A stretch of DNA of 64,000 bases, taken from contig JAIXMP010000006.1 of assembly GCA_025677815.1 (NCBI GenBank), forward strand, positions 1,054,001-1,118,000. The letters run 5' to 3'. Numbering within the stretch: position 1 is the stretch's first letter; each line of letters starts with the position of its first letter. Source of the DNA: Phascolomyces articulosus. Lineage: Eukaryota; Mucoromycota; Mucoromycetes; Mucorales; Lichtheimiaceae. The notes below the pieces were generated by a model that worked only from the letters and a program-made list of their open reading frames with translations, did not search any database and had not been told where the DNA came from. This document shows positions 37,559 to 50,400 of this stretch, in pieces. The translations under genes and the position numbers were made by a program.

Positions 37559-38020
37559 ATGTATAATAGCTATGTACAATCCTTTTCTGAAGAATATCAT
37601 TAAGATTATTTATGATGTTTTTCTAGATTATTTTAGAAAAAAAAACGTCGTGTAATATTATACGGTCAATATAATCGAGAACTTCGATCTCAATACATGA
37701 TGGTTTGTCTTTTTAAAATAATACATATATGAACTTTTCAAAATATAGGTTTAGTTAGTTCAAATAGAGTTGGTCCAAATATAAACGATAATGATTTTTT
37801 ACTGCGATTTCTTAAATCATTGAAACACCAACTACTTTATGAAAAATGTATTTTCTAGTATACTCAAGACATAGAGATCATGCGCAAACAGGCTGTTCCG
37901 GCAATGAGCTATCTCAATAAGCAAAAGCAGTATAAAAATTCTTGATCTATTGTATAATAAATGTAATTTTTTTAAAGCTACGTTTGGATTTGGATCGTAT
38001 GAATTATTACTACTAGTTTA
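37559..38020 (+). pseudogene. LYR/FMC1-like small gene or its relic
   Basis: Exon-like blocks in this gap look coding. RRVILYGQYNRELRSQYMM (37646-37702) resembles the LYR N-terminus of small mitochondrial assembly factors. A middle block (about 37750-37855) reads NDNDFLLRFLKSLKHQLLYE and then meets an in-frame TAG. DIEIMRKQAVPAMSYLNKQK (37867-37926) resembles the C-terminal FLDNQREYEEL region of the ATP synthase assembly factor FMC1, followed by LDLDRMNYYY in a different frame. Blocks one and three can be spliced in phase (GTTTGT...TCTAG, 157 nt), giving only about 55 residues; including the middle block breaks frame. So this is either a very short LYR-type gene or a decayed FMC1-like copy. 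Confidence 0.35.
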
Positions 38021-38684
38021 GTGTCGTTATGAGAGATGCATGAAAAACAGCAGAGCCGTTTGCTTCGATTAGCTGACCAGATATATGAAGCTGATATTTT
38101 TCTAGCCAATATTATCCACTGGGTGGTCCTTCTATTAACTCGTAGTGCAATATTTCTTGACAAGATTTTTTTTTTAAAAAAAAAGCAATAACCGACATGG
38201 AAAAGCAAATATTATTTCTATAAAGTAATAGAATTAATTTTCTCTAATTCAATTATTCTATAATCAGATAATTTTATCATCTGTTCTAAATATATACCAA
38301 AACATTCTGCAAGTGGTATTAAATTGTATATCTCGTGCCAAGAAATATCCCATCCTTATATTATACCAAGCCGCATCATAACAATTAAATACTATATTAA
38401 CCCGTACAATTGCAAAGCCAAATTGATATTGTACGCAATGGTAATGAATGCTAGATTGGTATCATTAATGATAAATTTTTTACAAAAGTAAATGTTAAAC
38501 TGAAAGGAGAGAAAGAGGGAGAGGAAGAGGAGAGAACTTGGATAAAAGGAAATATAACGCTGGGGTGTTCAACTATTAAGTAAAAAAAAAAATAAAAAAT
38601 GATGATGAAATATGATGATAATGATGATGTTATAGAATAGGTGGGTAAGAGGATAATAAATTAGTTGGCAAAAGGTTGTCAATA

Positions 38685-39280
38685 TTATGACGACGATGAA
38701 CTTTCAGAAGGTGATGGACCAAAGGTAACGAATTTTGGATCCAATGGTAAACCAGTAACAGGATCAATATTCTACATGTAATATAACAAATAATGATGAG
38801 TTCTGAAAACTCAAAAAAAAAAATAGTATCTTTCTACACTAATAAAAGATTAACTTACATTCTTTTTCAATAAACGTTGTTGTCGGATAAGTCGAGCCTC
38901 GTCAAAAGATACTTTTTGCTTCTTCATAATTTTTAAAATCTCTTCCTTGTCCTTTAATCCTGCACGCTGGTCATTTTGTTCCAAATTAGCTTCTAAATCG
39001 AACTGTGAACTTGTCAAACCATCATCAATATCGTCTTCAAAGGAACCTAATGTCGTTGGTAATAAATGGTATCCAAGTAACCGATTCATTTGATCTGCTC
39101 CACGATTGGCAAGTTCGAATAACTTTTTTCGAAGCAGGAAACATACTTTTTTTAAAAAATAATAATAATAATAAAAATAATGAGTTTTTGTTATTTTGTT
39201 AAAGTCATTTGACTTTTATTATTATATAATTCTAATTTACCAATTATTATGAGAATAAATACGCCAAGAAGAATTAACAT
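38685..39280 (-). CDS. UPF0357 family protein (YCL012C-like)
   Basis: Three exons, about 130 residues. Exon 1 encodes a short hydrophobic signal-anchor (MLILLGVFILIIIV), then CFLLRKKLFELANRGADQ. The conserved core is DDIDDGLTSSQFDLEANLEQ, NDQRAGL, EEILKIMKKQKVSFDEARLI. The end is DPVTGLPLDPKFVTFGPSPSE. This matches the fungal UPF0357/DUF2015 family, of which budding-yeast YCL012C is a member. The function is unknown; the N-terminal anchor suggests an ER or other membrane protein. Family members are of similar size, so the gene looks complete. Confidence 0.85.
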
Positions 39281-39698
39281 GGTTTAAAATGATATGGAAA
39301 AGAAAGAAGTGTGGAACAATAAAGGTGTATAGCAAATTCATTTTTACGGAACGTTTTCTGCTGAGTTTGCAATTTTCTTAGGCACTGTCGAGAAGAGGTA
39401 AGATAACTGAATAAAATAAGGATTAGGACATATAAATTGTCATAATTAATACAGAGGTTTATAGCCTATGTCTTCCTAGAGAAAAGCTGCTCTTATTTGC
39501 TACGTATCATAATGAAGAGTTGTAATGTTAGCGAACGTCATGCTTTACTACAAGTTACTGGATGGATTCGATAAACTGCATGATAGTGGGGACGAGCTTT
39601 CTAACTACTAACTGACTTTCAAAAAGGGATTCTCATAGCCGAGATGTTATGCACAGCTTTTTTTATATATATATTTCGTTGCACTTTTTCTCTTTCCT

Positions 39699-39741
<43 letters not shown>

Positions 39742-39780
39742 TTCTTATCTATTTGTTCTCAAAGATAGAAATAAGACAGA
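39281..39780. promoter_or_regulatory. Divergent promoter, UPF0357 / Mvp1, with a T40 tract
   Basis: 500 bp between start codons. It contains 40 uninterrupted T at 39701-39740, ending 40 bp before the Mvp1 ATG. Poly(dA:dT) tracts of this kind exclude nucleosomes in fungal promoters. Confidence 0.65.
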
Positions 39781-41594
39781 ATGTTGCATGACGAGGACGA
39801 TCCTCTTTCAGGTTCTTTTTTTAATGTCCCGCGTATCAACACAAATGCAACAACTACTTCTGCTTCATTGTTTGATTCAAGTCATACCAATCGTTCACCT
39901 TTGACTACGTCATTTTATACTTCTTCTCCTCAATATGAAGAAGATCCTTGGGGTTCATTTGGTGCTTCTTCTCGTTTTGAATCAATGACTAGTAGTCCAC
40001 CCACGTTACAAGGACATACTAGTTTTGCCACTTCAGCAACCGTCCCACCGGAAAATAGAACCACAGATCGTAATACTATCACTATAACCAATGTTTTATG
40101 TAAGTTAAGTTTCATTTTTTTAAGATATGTATTAAAATAAAGAGTGAAAGGAGGGGGGATGGGGGGGGAGAGGGAAAGGGAGCGGTCGTGAGTAATCAGT
40201 AAAAGGAGTGTAATGGAGTAGAAATTTTTTGATGTCATTATAAATATCTATGGGTGATAGATAAAACACAATGGTATATTTGGATCACGATTTAGATAAA
40301 AAGCAGAAAAAATTTATATGATGTTGTCTATTTTTTTTAAAAAAAAAAAGATGGTATACGATTACCGGAAATATATGAAACCATGTATTATCAGATTCAA
40401 CGCTATGGACGTATCCCATTACCTTCTTTACATCGAATGCTCGAGTCAAGCGGTGTGACAGCAATGGATATTGAAAGAGTAAGATTCTATTTTAGGGATG
40501 GAGGAGCAGAAGTCGTGAAAATCAAAATATTTGGATGAAATACCAAAAATCTGGCAATCCAATACTCCCTTATATTATTACATTGGACAGACGTCAAAAT
40601 TGTGTGTGTGCGCACAGGCCTCTTCATGTTTGATGTATTTTACGGTCTAATTATATATCTTAAGAGAAGAAAGAAAAAAAAAGGCTAATTTTTTTATATT
40701 TATTCATCTAAATAGATCATGCGGATTGCTGTTCCTAACATGACCTCAGATATTGGAAAAACAGAGTTTAACGTCATATTAGCATTAGTGGCGTGTGCAC
40801 AAAACAGAATCGGTATATATATAAATTGAGTGGATGATGTCGAAGAATAACAAAACTAAACATGGTTCACTTTTATTTCATAGAAATTACATTGAATAGT
40901 CTCTACCGGAATCGTCATGGTAATTGTAGTTTTTTCTTTTATACATCACATATCAATATGTACAACATATTAAATTTCATTATTTACTTTATTTAGCTCT
41001 TCCTGAACCGACTTTTAATATCAATTCACAGCCTAGCACCGCATCCATCGACCAACATAGCAATCCCACGAGTCCGGTTACACAACAAACATCAAAATCT
41101 GATCCATTGAGTAGTAACGCATTATTAAATGGCCAAGACCATGATGATCATTTATCATCTTCATCATCACTACCCAAACGAGATCCAAAAATGAAAGGTT
41201 ATCCAGGGATGAATTCACCAAGAATGTCACCGACACGTCATATGGCGACACAGCATAATGGTATTGTGGAATACAAACATCAACAAAGACCTAGTACAGG
41301 AGAAGTACCCACGAAAACATTGGATACACAAAGTTGGTTTCAAAAAGTGGAAGAAATCAAAATTACTATTGCACCGGAACGTGAAGGATTTATATTCAAA
41401 CACGTCAATTATATTGTTGAAAGTCAGAAAAGATCATCTATTGTTTTGCGACGGTTTAGTGATTTTTGGTGGCTCATGGAAGCATTAGCGAGGCGTTATC
41501 CATTTCGTACACTACCTCATTTGCCACCAAAAAAAGTGGGTGGAAGTAAGTGTTTTTTTCTATCTATGGATTGGATTTGATCTGAGAAAGAAAA

Positions 41595-41629
<35 letters not shown>

Positions 41630-43119
41630 CATCATTTAAATATCTCAAGTATCCAATTATCGCAATTCTGTAGGAGATTCTGCATTTCTTGAGAAACGAA
41701 GAAAGGGTTTATCAAGATATATCAATGCAGTGATTCGACATCCGACACTTCGGAATGATGATGTAGTTATCAAGTTCCTGACAGAACCTTCAGTAAGTTA
41801 GTTATTTTTGTGGTGCTATGTAAATATTATTTATCAAAGAGAATGGTATTTATTCCATTATTTTTTTCTGTGTGATAATGATAATTAGGAACTTGCTGCA
41901 TGGAGAAAACAACATCCACCTTCTATTGAAGAAGAGTTTCGACGAAATCAGCACAATATGGAAGAAATTCGATCCATGATACCAGAGACTTTGGAAGAAC
42001 AACTTCGCAAGGCTCGTCAAAGAGTGGATATTGGTATTGAACATTATGTTAATTTATGCTTCATCATGGAACGCATGATTCGACGAATGCATGGTCAGGC
42101 AACAGATTTTGTTCGCTATAGTATAACGCTAAAGTAGGTATATTCATTAAAATATAAATCTATAACCTATGGATGGGATTGAGATATTCAGTTCACCTTT
42201 TTTAAACACCATGTTTATATAGTTCGTTAGCAGAAACCGAGCATAGATACCATTCTGATTGTGAGCAATGTCAACAAGTTATCCAAGGTTACGAAAATGT
42301 AGCCAAACATATGCATCGAGAAAGTACAATACTTGAAAACCAGGTTTGTTTTATAAGCATATACATTCATATTTGGGGAAGAAAAGGAGAAACATGAGAG
42401 GAAAAAGAAAAGATAAATAGGGTGCAATATATATGTATATATATGGCATCCCACCAATTCATATAACCTAACATGAAGGCACGAAAAAAGGTCAGCTCAG
42501 CTGCAGATGGTGTATTGGAGAATTTGAAACGATTTCGAGATTTACTTGTATCTTTCCGGGTAAAGTATTTTTATATATTTGTTGCAGCTAGCAAAAGAGA
42601 ATGAGATGTTTACTGATAATAATTGTATATTATTCGAATATGTAATTTTCTTTTCTTTTCTAAAAATTTTATAGGAATTGGAAGAAAGACGTGACAAATT
42701 AGGAGGTAGTCAAATTGAATCATTGAAAAAACGTATAGCCAACAATCGAACCAAAATAAATCAACATAAAGGTGTACCTGGTTTAGAGGCTGAAGTAGCG
42801 AAATTGGAAGAATTATTAAGAAATGTAAGTTTTTTTTTTCTTTAATACTTTACTTTCTCTCATTCATATAAAAACTACAATTGACATTTGTATATAGGAT
42901 CAAGTGGAACTTTATGATCAAGAAAATCGACAATTATATATTCAGTTTTGTATGTGGTGTGAACTTATATATATGCACAAACAACAAGCATTTGTATCCT
43001 CACTTTATCGTAACTATGTGCAAGAAATGACGCAATACTCAAAAAAACGTGCTGATAATTGGAAAGAATTAGAGGGATTGGTTTTTCAAATGCCTGTAGA
43101 ACCACCTCTTTTCAACTAA
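39781..43119 (+). CDS. MVP1: Sorting nexin Mvp1 (SNX8-like)
   Basis: PX-BAR protein of endosome-to-Golgi and vacuolar sorting, membrane-bound through PtdIns3P. Start [18 protein letters not shown] at 39781, roughly a dozen exons. The N-terminus is Ser/Thr-rich and includes EEDPWGSF. An EH-like helical segment follows ([23 protein letters not shown]-type [20 protein letters not shown]). The PX domain reads [19 protein letters not shown], then [25 protein letters not shown] and a basic [13 protein letters not shown]: the RRFSDF Arg binds the 3-phosphate. The C-terminal BAR-like coiled coil includes [18 protein letters not shown] and [20 protein letters not shown]. An intron near 41601 contains a long (GA)n run. 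Confidence 0.9.
41601..41627. repeat. (GA)n microsatellite in an Mvp1 intron
   Basis: About 13 uninterrupted GA units inside the intron that follows the PPKKVGG exon. Confidence 0.8.
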
Positions 43120-44782
43120 TTAAAGAAATATAAAACATCCTATTACTCATCCATTCCATTCCACTTCATCAATTGCCTGTCGTTTTATTTTATATTAATT
43201 TTTGGTTTACAAGCTTTTTGCATGAAAATTCACACGCATGTTAGAACTTCGTCAACCTTCTTTGCAAAACAAGCATTAATCAATGTATAGTGTAAAAAAA
43301 ATCAATGGCGTATCCCGTCCATATACTACATAAAAAATGGATAAATATATAGGAAGAAAAATAATAGTGTGCGCTTCATTTTTTTTCTAGAACTAGCCAA
43401 CAAAATACAATGATTTCTTTTGAACGTATATCAAATGTCATGAACGCTGTATAAAGTGATGTTAGTTATATATATATGAATAGTAATGGTAAATTGGTGT
43501 AGTAGACCTGTAGAAGAAGATGACAAAAATGGTAATACATTAGAAGTGCAGAATAAATCATTTGTAACAAAAACAGCAAAAATAAAGAGAGTCGCTGCAA
43601 TTCGCGGGAAAAAAAACTGTCAAAACGTCTATCATTAAAATAATATAAAGTGATTGGCTTCAAATTGATATTTTTATATTTGATCAAGATAGATAATAAT
43701 GAAAATTTATAGCATTCAGGACTCACTATATATATATTATTAATATCATTACCATCGAACAAAAACTCAATTTTTATAGTGGTAATAAGAATACTCTGTA
43801 TAGTAAGTTCATTTCTTTTATTGTATATCAAAACGTAGATCAATTGGTACTTTTTTTCGTCTTCCGGTTAAATACTATTTCTATTGATATGCTCTCACTA
43901 CTATATATTGACTCTCCCCAAGATATACCATAGCTTCTATAATTATAATAGGGTAATAGTGAAATATTGCCATGATATATTTAATAACCGGTATGACCCT
44001 CCCAGAGCAAAAAGATATGCACAATAATATTTGATACATTGTTATTTTTATTTTTGACAAGATCGAAAACTTTAACAAGGGGAAGCAAAGATCCCGAACC
44101 AAAAAAAAAAAAAAAAAAAAAAAAAGCCCGCGATACTTGATAAGAGAAGAGCACAACAAAAAATCTGAGCTGCAGCAAATATCTTTCAAATCTGTGATCG
44201 GAGCGCAATCCGTTCTTTTTTTTTTTATCCAGAATCATTTTTCTTATAAGTATTTGGTACATCTTTTTCTTCTGTTGCCCGTGCACACTCCTTTCTTAAA
44301 TGATAATTTGTAGTAAAAATGGATTATGTAGAAGTAGAAGAGCATAATTCAAGGCTACCCTATTGATATAAATATATATATACACTGCATATCATTGATA
44401 AGAATAAGAATTGTACTTATTTCTAATGCTATTAGAATATCAACTTGAGTGCTTATCACAATCTGTTAAAAAAAATTGAATGATCATCGTTAGATATAAG
44501 AAGATTGTGCGATTGCCACGTTACATTTTTTATGGAGCCACAGACCCAGCATCCAGTTAATCAAGTACAATACAACACACACTAACACTTGAAACGGCGA
44601 TCGAAACATTTTAAGAAGAGGTTTTTTTTTCCTTGAAACTCTTTGGAATAAATTGGAGATACAAGTGAGATAAGAAGGGTTTTAAAGAAATTGATAATAT
44701 ATTTTCATTTGTAGCATATTATAATCGCATCTGTTACACTATTTTAGTAAGTAAGATATATAATAATTTAAACAAAAGTACC
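43120..44782. other. Intergenic region
   Basis: AT-rich 3' flank of Mvp1 with no convincing gene. It contains A25 at 44101-44125. A 125-codon minus-strand frame (43466-43843) is rich in Ile, Leu, Tyr and Asn with no domain and is judged chance. No tRNA cloverleaf was recognised. Confidence 0.5.
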
Positions 44783-44935
44783 CTATTTTATAAAATAGTA
44801 TTCATAAAGAAGACTGTAGAGTTGATTGGGTATAAGAACGGCAATAAAAAGAAAGGTCGATGATGTGATGACGGACGATGATCCCATAATAATATAATGC
44901 ATAGCTGACTGGAATTGCAAATCTATTTCTGTCAT
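44783..44935 (-). CDS. Candidate 50-residue single-pass membrane microprotein
   Basis: An intact frame of 50 codons from MTEIDLQFQSAM to TAG. It has a polar start, a hydrophobic stretch (VITSSTFLFIAVLIP) long enough to cross a membrane, and an aromatic end LYSLLYEYYFIK. A polypyrimidine 5' leader of the kind seen before other genes here precedes the ATG. The family is not recognised. It could be chance in a 2-kb gap, or one exon of a larger gene. Conservation in a related genome would decide. Confidence 0.3.
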   Translation of the reverse strand: MTEIDLQFQSAMHYIIMGSSSVITSSTFLFIAVLIPNQLYSLLYEYYFIK

Positions 44936-45210
44936 CGGTGCCGTGCCGAGGGAGAGCAAGAGAAATTGAAAAAAAAATGTGTTTTTTTTGTTCCAGCAAG
45001 AAAAAATTGCTTCTCCTTCTTCCCCTTCTTTTTCGCTTCTTTTGCTATCTTGATCATCATAAAACATTCATTCTTTCCTGTCGTTTTGATACCTTTGCGA
45101 TATAAGAGGATCTAAACAACAAGTTATTATTTCTATGTACATAACGTAACTGCACTTTTGATATACACATCGTCTCTTATCAATAAATACCTATACTGCA
45201 TGTTATATAA

Positions 45211-45573
45211 ATGCCGTCATTATCGACGATACAGTTTAAACAACAATTACCATCGTCACTTCCAACAACAATGACGACTACTACGACAGGATTATCAAGT
45301 CAACAAAGTCAGCACCAATCCTTGTTATCACAACAGCCACTTCCCACACAACAACAATCAACACCATTACAACAACATTCTCCTGCATCAATATCTCGAT
45401 GGTTACCAGATTCATCCACTTTTGTTATAAAAGCATACTTACCTATTAGAAAACCAGCCAATAATAATAATCACGCACACCTTGAACTAGTTACTCAAAA
45501 TTACTGTCTTTTACACAAAACTTATTATGCCTACAGTTGGTGCCCTTCATGTCAAACTCATTTTAATTTCTAA
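45211..45573 (+). CDS. Small Gln/Ser/Thr-rich protein with a Cys-His C-terminal motif
   Basis: A single-exon gene of 120 codons starting MPSLSTIQFKQQLP. The N-terminal half is low-complexity (TTMTTTTTGLSSQQSQHQ, Q-rich to about residue 65). Then SRWLPDSSTFVIKAYLPIR looks folded, and the C-terminus YCLLHKTYYAYSWCPSCQTH contains C-x3-H and C-x2-C, a possible zinc ligand set. I know no family for it. The first exon may be followed by nothing else: the stop TAA is at 45571-45573, followed by AT-rich DNA. The ordered C-terminus argues that it is a real protein. Confidence 0.55.
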   Translation: MPSLSTIQFKQQLPSSLPTTMTTTTTGLSSQQSQHQSLLSQQPLPTQQQSTPLQQHSPASISRWLPDSSTFVIKAYLPIRKPANNNNHAHLELVTQNYCLLHKTYYAYSWCPSCQTHFNF

Positions 45574-45928
45574 ACCTTCATTCTCTTATCATTTAAATCC
45601 TTATTCATATATTTATTAATACAACCACATATCATCATCCTTTTGCCACACTACTTCTATTACTACTCCTCCAAATTTAGCAAACATTCGCTCATGTATT
45701 TATTTATGACTTTCCGCCCTTTTAAGCTAGATCAATATTTGTATAAATCAACATTTTATGGTTTTACATTACATATGTATATTTTCTTAAGATATTTATA
45801 ATTATTGACAAATAAAAACCATGTAAATAATAACTAGAATCAGGTTCTTCACCAAGAATGAAGAGAGGTTGTCAAAAAATTTTGACTGATTTCCTTTTCT
45901 GTCCAACTTTTGACCCTGTCTTTTTTTT

Positions 45929-46953
45929 ATGTTTCGCAGGACAACAATAATAACAACGTCTTTTCGACGATCCATTTCAACAACAACAACCATTAATAAT
46001 GCCAATAATAAAAATAGTTGGAAATACTTCTTAAGCGTAGCTACCACGTGTGCTGGCTTATACGTTGGTTGGAAAGCATGGCAATGGCGCCAATTTAATG
46101 ATACACGATTAAGTCCAGATCGATTTGCACCATTGGAGCTTATTGCAAAAGAACAATTAACACATGATGCCTATCGCTTGCGACTTAAAGGACAAGTACA
46201 ACAGGGAGAAGCATTTTCAACATTGTCCTGTTTATATATTAAAGATGATAATATTCAAGTGATGCGCTCTTATACGCCTATTAATGACCCTTTCCATGAC
46301 GGTCACGTGGATCTTATCATTAAACGATATCAGCAAGGATCTATATCGAAAATGTTAGCAAGAACTCAATTACACGAAAAAGTATTTGTTCGTGGGCCTA
46401 TTGAAGAATATCCATATGAACCTAATTCTAAATCTGAAATTGGCATGGTAAAAAAAAAGTTGTGAATCAAATAAATAATCCAATCTAAACTTGGGAATTC
46501 ATTTACTAAATGAAAATAATTAATATGTAATAGATTGCTGGCGGCACAGGTATTACACCAATGTATCAACTTATTAAAAGCGTACTAAATAATCCAAATG
46601 ACAAGACGCCCCAAATGTGGCTAATTTATTGTAACAAGACACAAGAAGATATTTTATTAAGAACAGAATTGGATGAACTTGCCGAAAAACACAAGGATCG
46701 ATTCCAAATTTTATATGTGTTGGATCACCCACCTTCAACAACAGGATGGCAAGGTGGTTCGGGTTATGTTTCTCGAGAAATGATTGAAAAAATGATGAAA
46801 AAGAAGGATGATGCATTTGTATTTGTATGTGGGCCTGACGCTATGTTGAATCACGTCTCTGGGCAACGCGCCCGTGATTTTACACAAGGATCTGTTACTG
46901 GAATATTAGGTCAAATGGGATTCACTTCCAATCAAGTGTGGAAACTTGAATAA
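45929..46953 (+). CDS. Mitochondrial NADH-cytochrome b5 reductase-like (Mcr1/Cyc2 type)
   Basis: FAD enzyme that passes electrons from NADH to cytochrome b5 or a related heme acceptor. Two exons, about 320 residues. The N-terminus (MFRRTTIITTSFRRSIST) is Arg/Ser/Thr-rich without acids, a mitochondrial presequence. It is followed by a helix (FLSVATTCAGLYVGWKAW) like the outer-membrane/IMS anchor of Mcr1. The FAD site is MRSYTPIND (RxYT, with Ser for the usual Pro) and GSISKML. NADH site: AGGTGITPMYQL, then FVFVCGPDAML. The usual terminal Phe is absent; the protein ends SNQVWKLE. Cyc2 (an Mcr1 relative acting with heme lyase) is the alternative. A cytochrome b5 gene lies about 16 kb upstream. 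Confidence 0.83.
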
Positions 46954-47463
46954 TAAATTATAATAAAAGTATTTTTTAATGAATATAACCCCTTTATATT
47001 TGGAGCCCATCTATTTCTATCAAATATATCTTCACCATCATATTAGAATAAGCAATAGGAATCCCTACTTAATAGTCTTATTGAAATAGCTTAACCACAG
47101 AGGAGTTTCTTTTTTAAACGGGCTTTCTGTGTTCGCCACTTTTTTTGTATCTAGTTGTTTTTCCTCTCTTTTTTAAAACTTGGTTGTTACTGAACGAAAT
47201 TTTAGGTAAAACATGTAAAAAACCTAAGCTTTTTTGATTGTGACTTTTTCAAACTTGCTATAACAACTCTTCATTTTATGTCATCTAATTTCTAATATTA
47301 CTGTTCATTTTGTGCATATAGTAATAATACGCAAACTAGCATAAATAAAAAAGAGGGGTTCTTTCACTTCAGTTCTTTCTCTCTCTCTCTTTCTCTCCTT
47401 TTTATCCGTCTTGTTAAAAACCGCCAAAAAAGAAAGAATACAAATAACCGAATAATTATTTTA
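46954..47463. promoter_or_regulatory. Kex1 upstream region with a CT-rich tract
   Basis: 510 bp upstream of the Kex1 start. A pyrimidine microsatellite (TTCTTTCTCTCTCTCTCTTTCTCTCC) occupies about 47373-47400, roughly 65 bp before the ATG, as in other core promoters here. Confidence 0.45.
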
Positions 47464-50400
47464 ATGTGGAAAACTACATTGGGATTAATAGCATTGTTAA
47501 TTGCCGGTATTACTGCGCAAACAGGTAAACTTGTTGTTATTTGGTGTGTGTGTGTATATATTTGTATTCTAGAGATTTTTTTCAAAGTAACACATACAAT
47601 GATTATAGCGGAGGATTACAAGATCGATGCACTTCCTGGTCTAGATCCTAAAGAAGCAGAAGGATTAACTCAATATGCTGGGTAAAAGTCATTATCATAT
47701 GTATAGATAGTTAATACAAACATGCATAAAAATTTCTGACTGAAAAAGAATTTATAGGCACATTGAAATTACACCAGAAATGAATAGCAATATATTTTTC
47801 TGGATGATTGAGCAAGTTCATGAAACGAATCCTCAAAAATTGGTAAAGAGAAAGGGGAGGAGAGGAATTTGATATAGCGGATAGTTTTTTTAAATGCTGG
47901 TATAACTGAATGTTTTCTTTTTCATTTAGATTATATGGTTAAATGGTGGCCCAGGTTGTTCAAGGTAAAAAAATGAAATGGATAACAAATAATTTATAAA
48001 CTAGGCTGATTCTATGTGTGTATTTATTTATATTCAATTAGTATGGATGGTTTGTTTCTGGAAAATGGACCTTATCGTGTCAACCCAGATATGACTGTTA
48101 ACATCTCGACAGGTGGATGGCAAGATCATGCTACCATTGTATATGGTTAGTTTTTTAATCGATTTTCTTCATGTTTTCTTCTGATTATTGCTATCGGTAT
48201 TATTATAACACTAATACATTTGTACTTGTAGTGGACCAACCAGTTGGAACCGGATTTAGTTTCACGGATATGAGCGGTTATTCAAAGAATATGGGAGAGG
48301 TTGGGATTTTATATCTGTTTGACTTAAAATACAAGTTGTTTATACAGAATTAAAAAGAGGAGGATAAACGGTTATTGATATTAGGAATGAAATGGTATTT
48401 TTGAATTTTAGATTGTTGACGGATTTATGCTATTTCTCGAAAAGTTCTTTGTAATATTCCCGCAGTTAAAGGAACAAGATGTAAGTTACATTATTTTATT
48501 GGTTTAGCTCAAAAGAACTGATAGGGACGAGAAATCGTGCTCAAAAAGCTAATAACATATTTGTTGAATCATGGATATAAAAAAGATGTACCTTGCCGGT
48601 GAAAGTTTTGCAGGCACATATATTCCTTATTTTACAACTCGGATGCTTGAAAATAACAAAAATAAAGACGACCTCAAAGTAAGTGATGTAACAAATAAAC
48701 TGGCATTAAATACATGGTCAATTAATGAAAATATGGTTTTTCAAAGCCTAATCATTATCTATTTTTTTTTTTTGCAATAGTATAATCTTAAAGGTATTGC
48801 AATTGGTAATGGTTGGATAGCTCCAGAACATCAGGTAGACATTTCCATTCAAAAGACATATCATATTCTTTTTTGGGGGGATTTTATCTTGGTGAGATTA
48901 CACATGTACTGACGCATAAAAACTATTTTCATATCTATAATTAGTACGACGCTTATTACGATTTTGCTATTCAAAATGACTTATTAAACGGGACACACAA
49001 GGTATAGCACAAGTATTTATGATAAAAAAGAACATAACCAATTTAACATACGAAATACCTAACCCCAACGGTATTATTTATTTTAGCAATTTGCCGAAAC
49101 CACACTGAAAAAATGTCACCAGATTATGAAAGAGCAAGGTGATGATTTACAAGTTCATATCAGTACTTGTGAGGATGTTCTTACTGCTATTGTTGACAGT
49201 TCAGTCTTTGTGTAAGTTGATAATGCTATAGTTTTTAGCCTGGTATTAGTTTCAAAAAGTTGGGGGATATTGTCATTTTGTTGGTGAGTTTTGGGCATTA
49301 ACATGAGTAATCTGTTTTTTTTAAAAAAAACAACAGGGAAGATAATGCAAAATATTGTATTAACCAATACGACATTCGCCTTACCAATGAGAAGTATCCA
49401 TCATGTGGTATGGCATGGCCTCATGAATTGACTGAAGTCACTACATATTTGCGAGTATGTGTTTTATGCTAGTATATTGATATACTATTGGATAATAGTT
49501 TAATGATTTCTATTATTGAATATGAGCTGATTTTTTTTTATCTATAGACACCTGAGTTAGTCAGAGCCATCCATGCTGATAAACAATCCGGGGGTTGGGT
49601 TGAATGTGCAACTGCAGTTTCCAGAAGATTAGATAATACAAACAGCAATTCAGCTTATAATGTAAGTTGTTGTTATAATGGATAAAAGTTATTAACTTTA
49701 GTGAAATAGAAAAACGTGTAGTAACAAAGATTAATGTAGATGATCCCGGAAATATTGAAAGAGATACCTGTTTTACTGTTTAGGTAGTACAAAGATAAAA
49801 GATGGAGATGAAAACAAACAAACAAACTAATTAGCATACAAACGACATGTTTAGTGGCGATCAAGATCTTATTTGTAATGTTCTTGGTACTCAGTATCTG
49901 ATCAGCAATATGACGTGGAATGGCGCAAAAGGTTTTGATGTGAGTATAAAAATACTATTTTTAAATGAAAACACTGCTGTTTCCTGATACTTTTTTACAG
50001 CTACAAAAGAAAATGAAGTGGAAGTTTATGTTTTTGACCACATTTGCATTTTTATTATTACAATATAGGATTCCAAAGTTGAAGATTGGTTTATTGATGA
50101 TAAAACTGTGGGAAGTTATACTGAAGCACGTAATTTAACGTTGGTGATTATCCATGACGGTAGTCATATGGTTCCCTATGATAAACCTATTGAAACATTA
50201 GATATGATCAACAGGTTCATGGGTGTTGGTGATAATCAAGTTAAGGGACTTGCAAGTCGTGTGGGCGATGACGCCTCAGTGCAACCAGAAGGTGAAGGAA
50301 CTGACTCTCCGGCTCAAGGGGAGGAAGATCCATGGGCGAAATATTACAGCTGGGGCACTTCAGCCCTTATCGTTGTGCTTTTATTTGCTGGGTTGTTGGG

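Noticed and set aside
43466..43843. 125-codon minus-strand frame
   Set aside because: Low-complexity Ile/Leu/Tyr composition typical of AT-rich non-coding DNA; no recognisable domain.
43881..44286. Minus-strand frames of 101-102 codons
   Set aside because: They run through the A25 homopolymer (poly-Phe in translation) and overlap each other in two frames.
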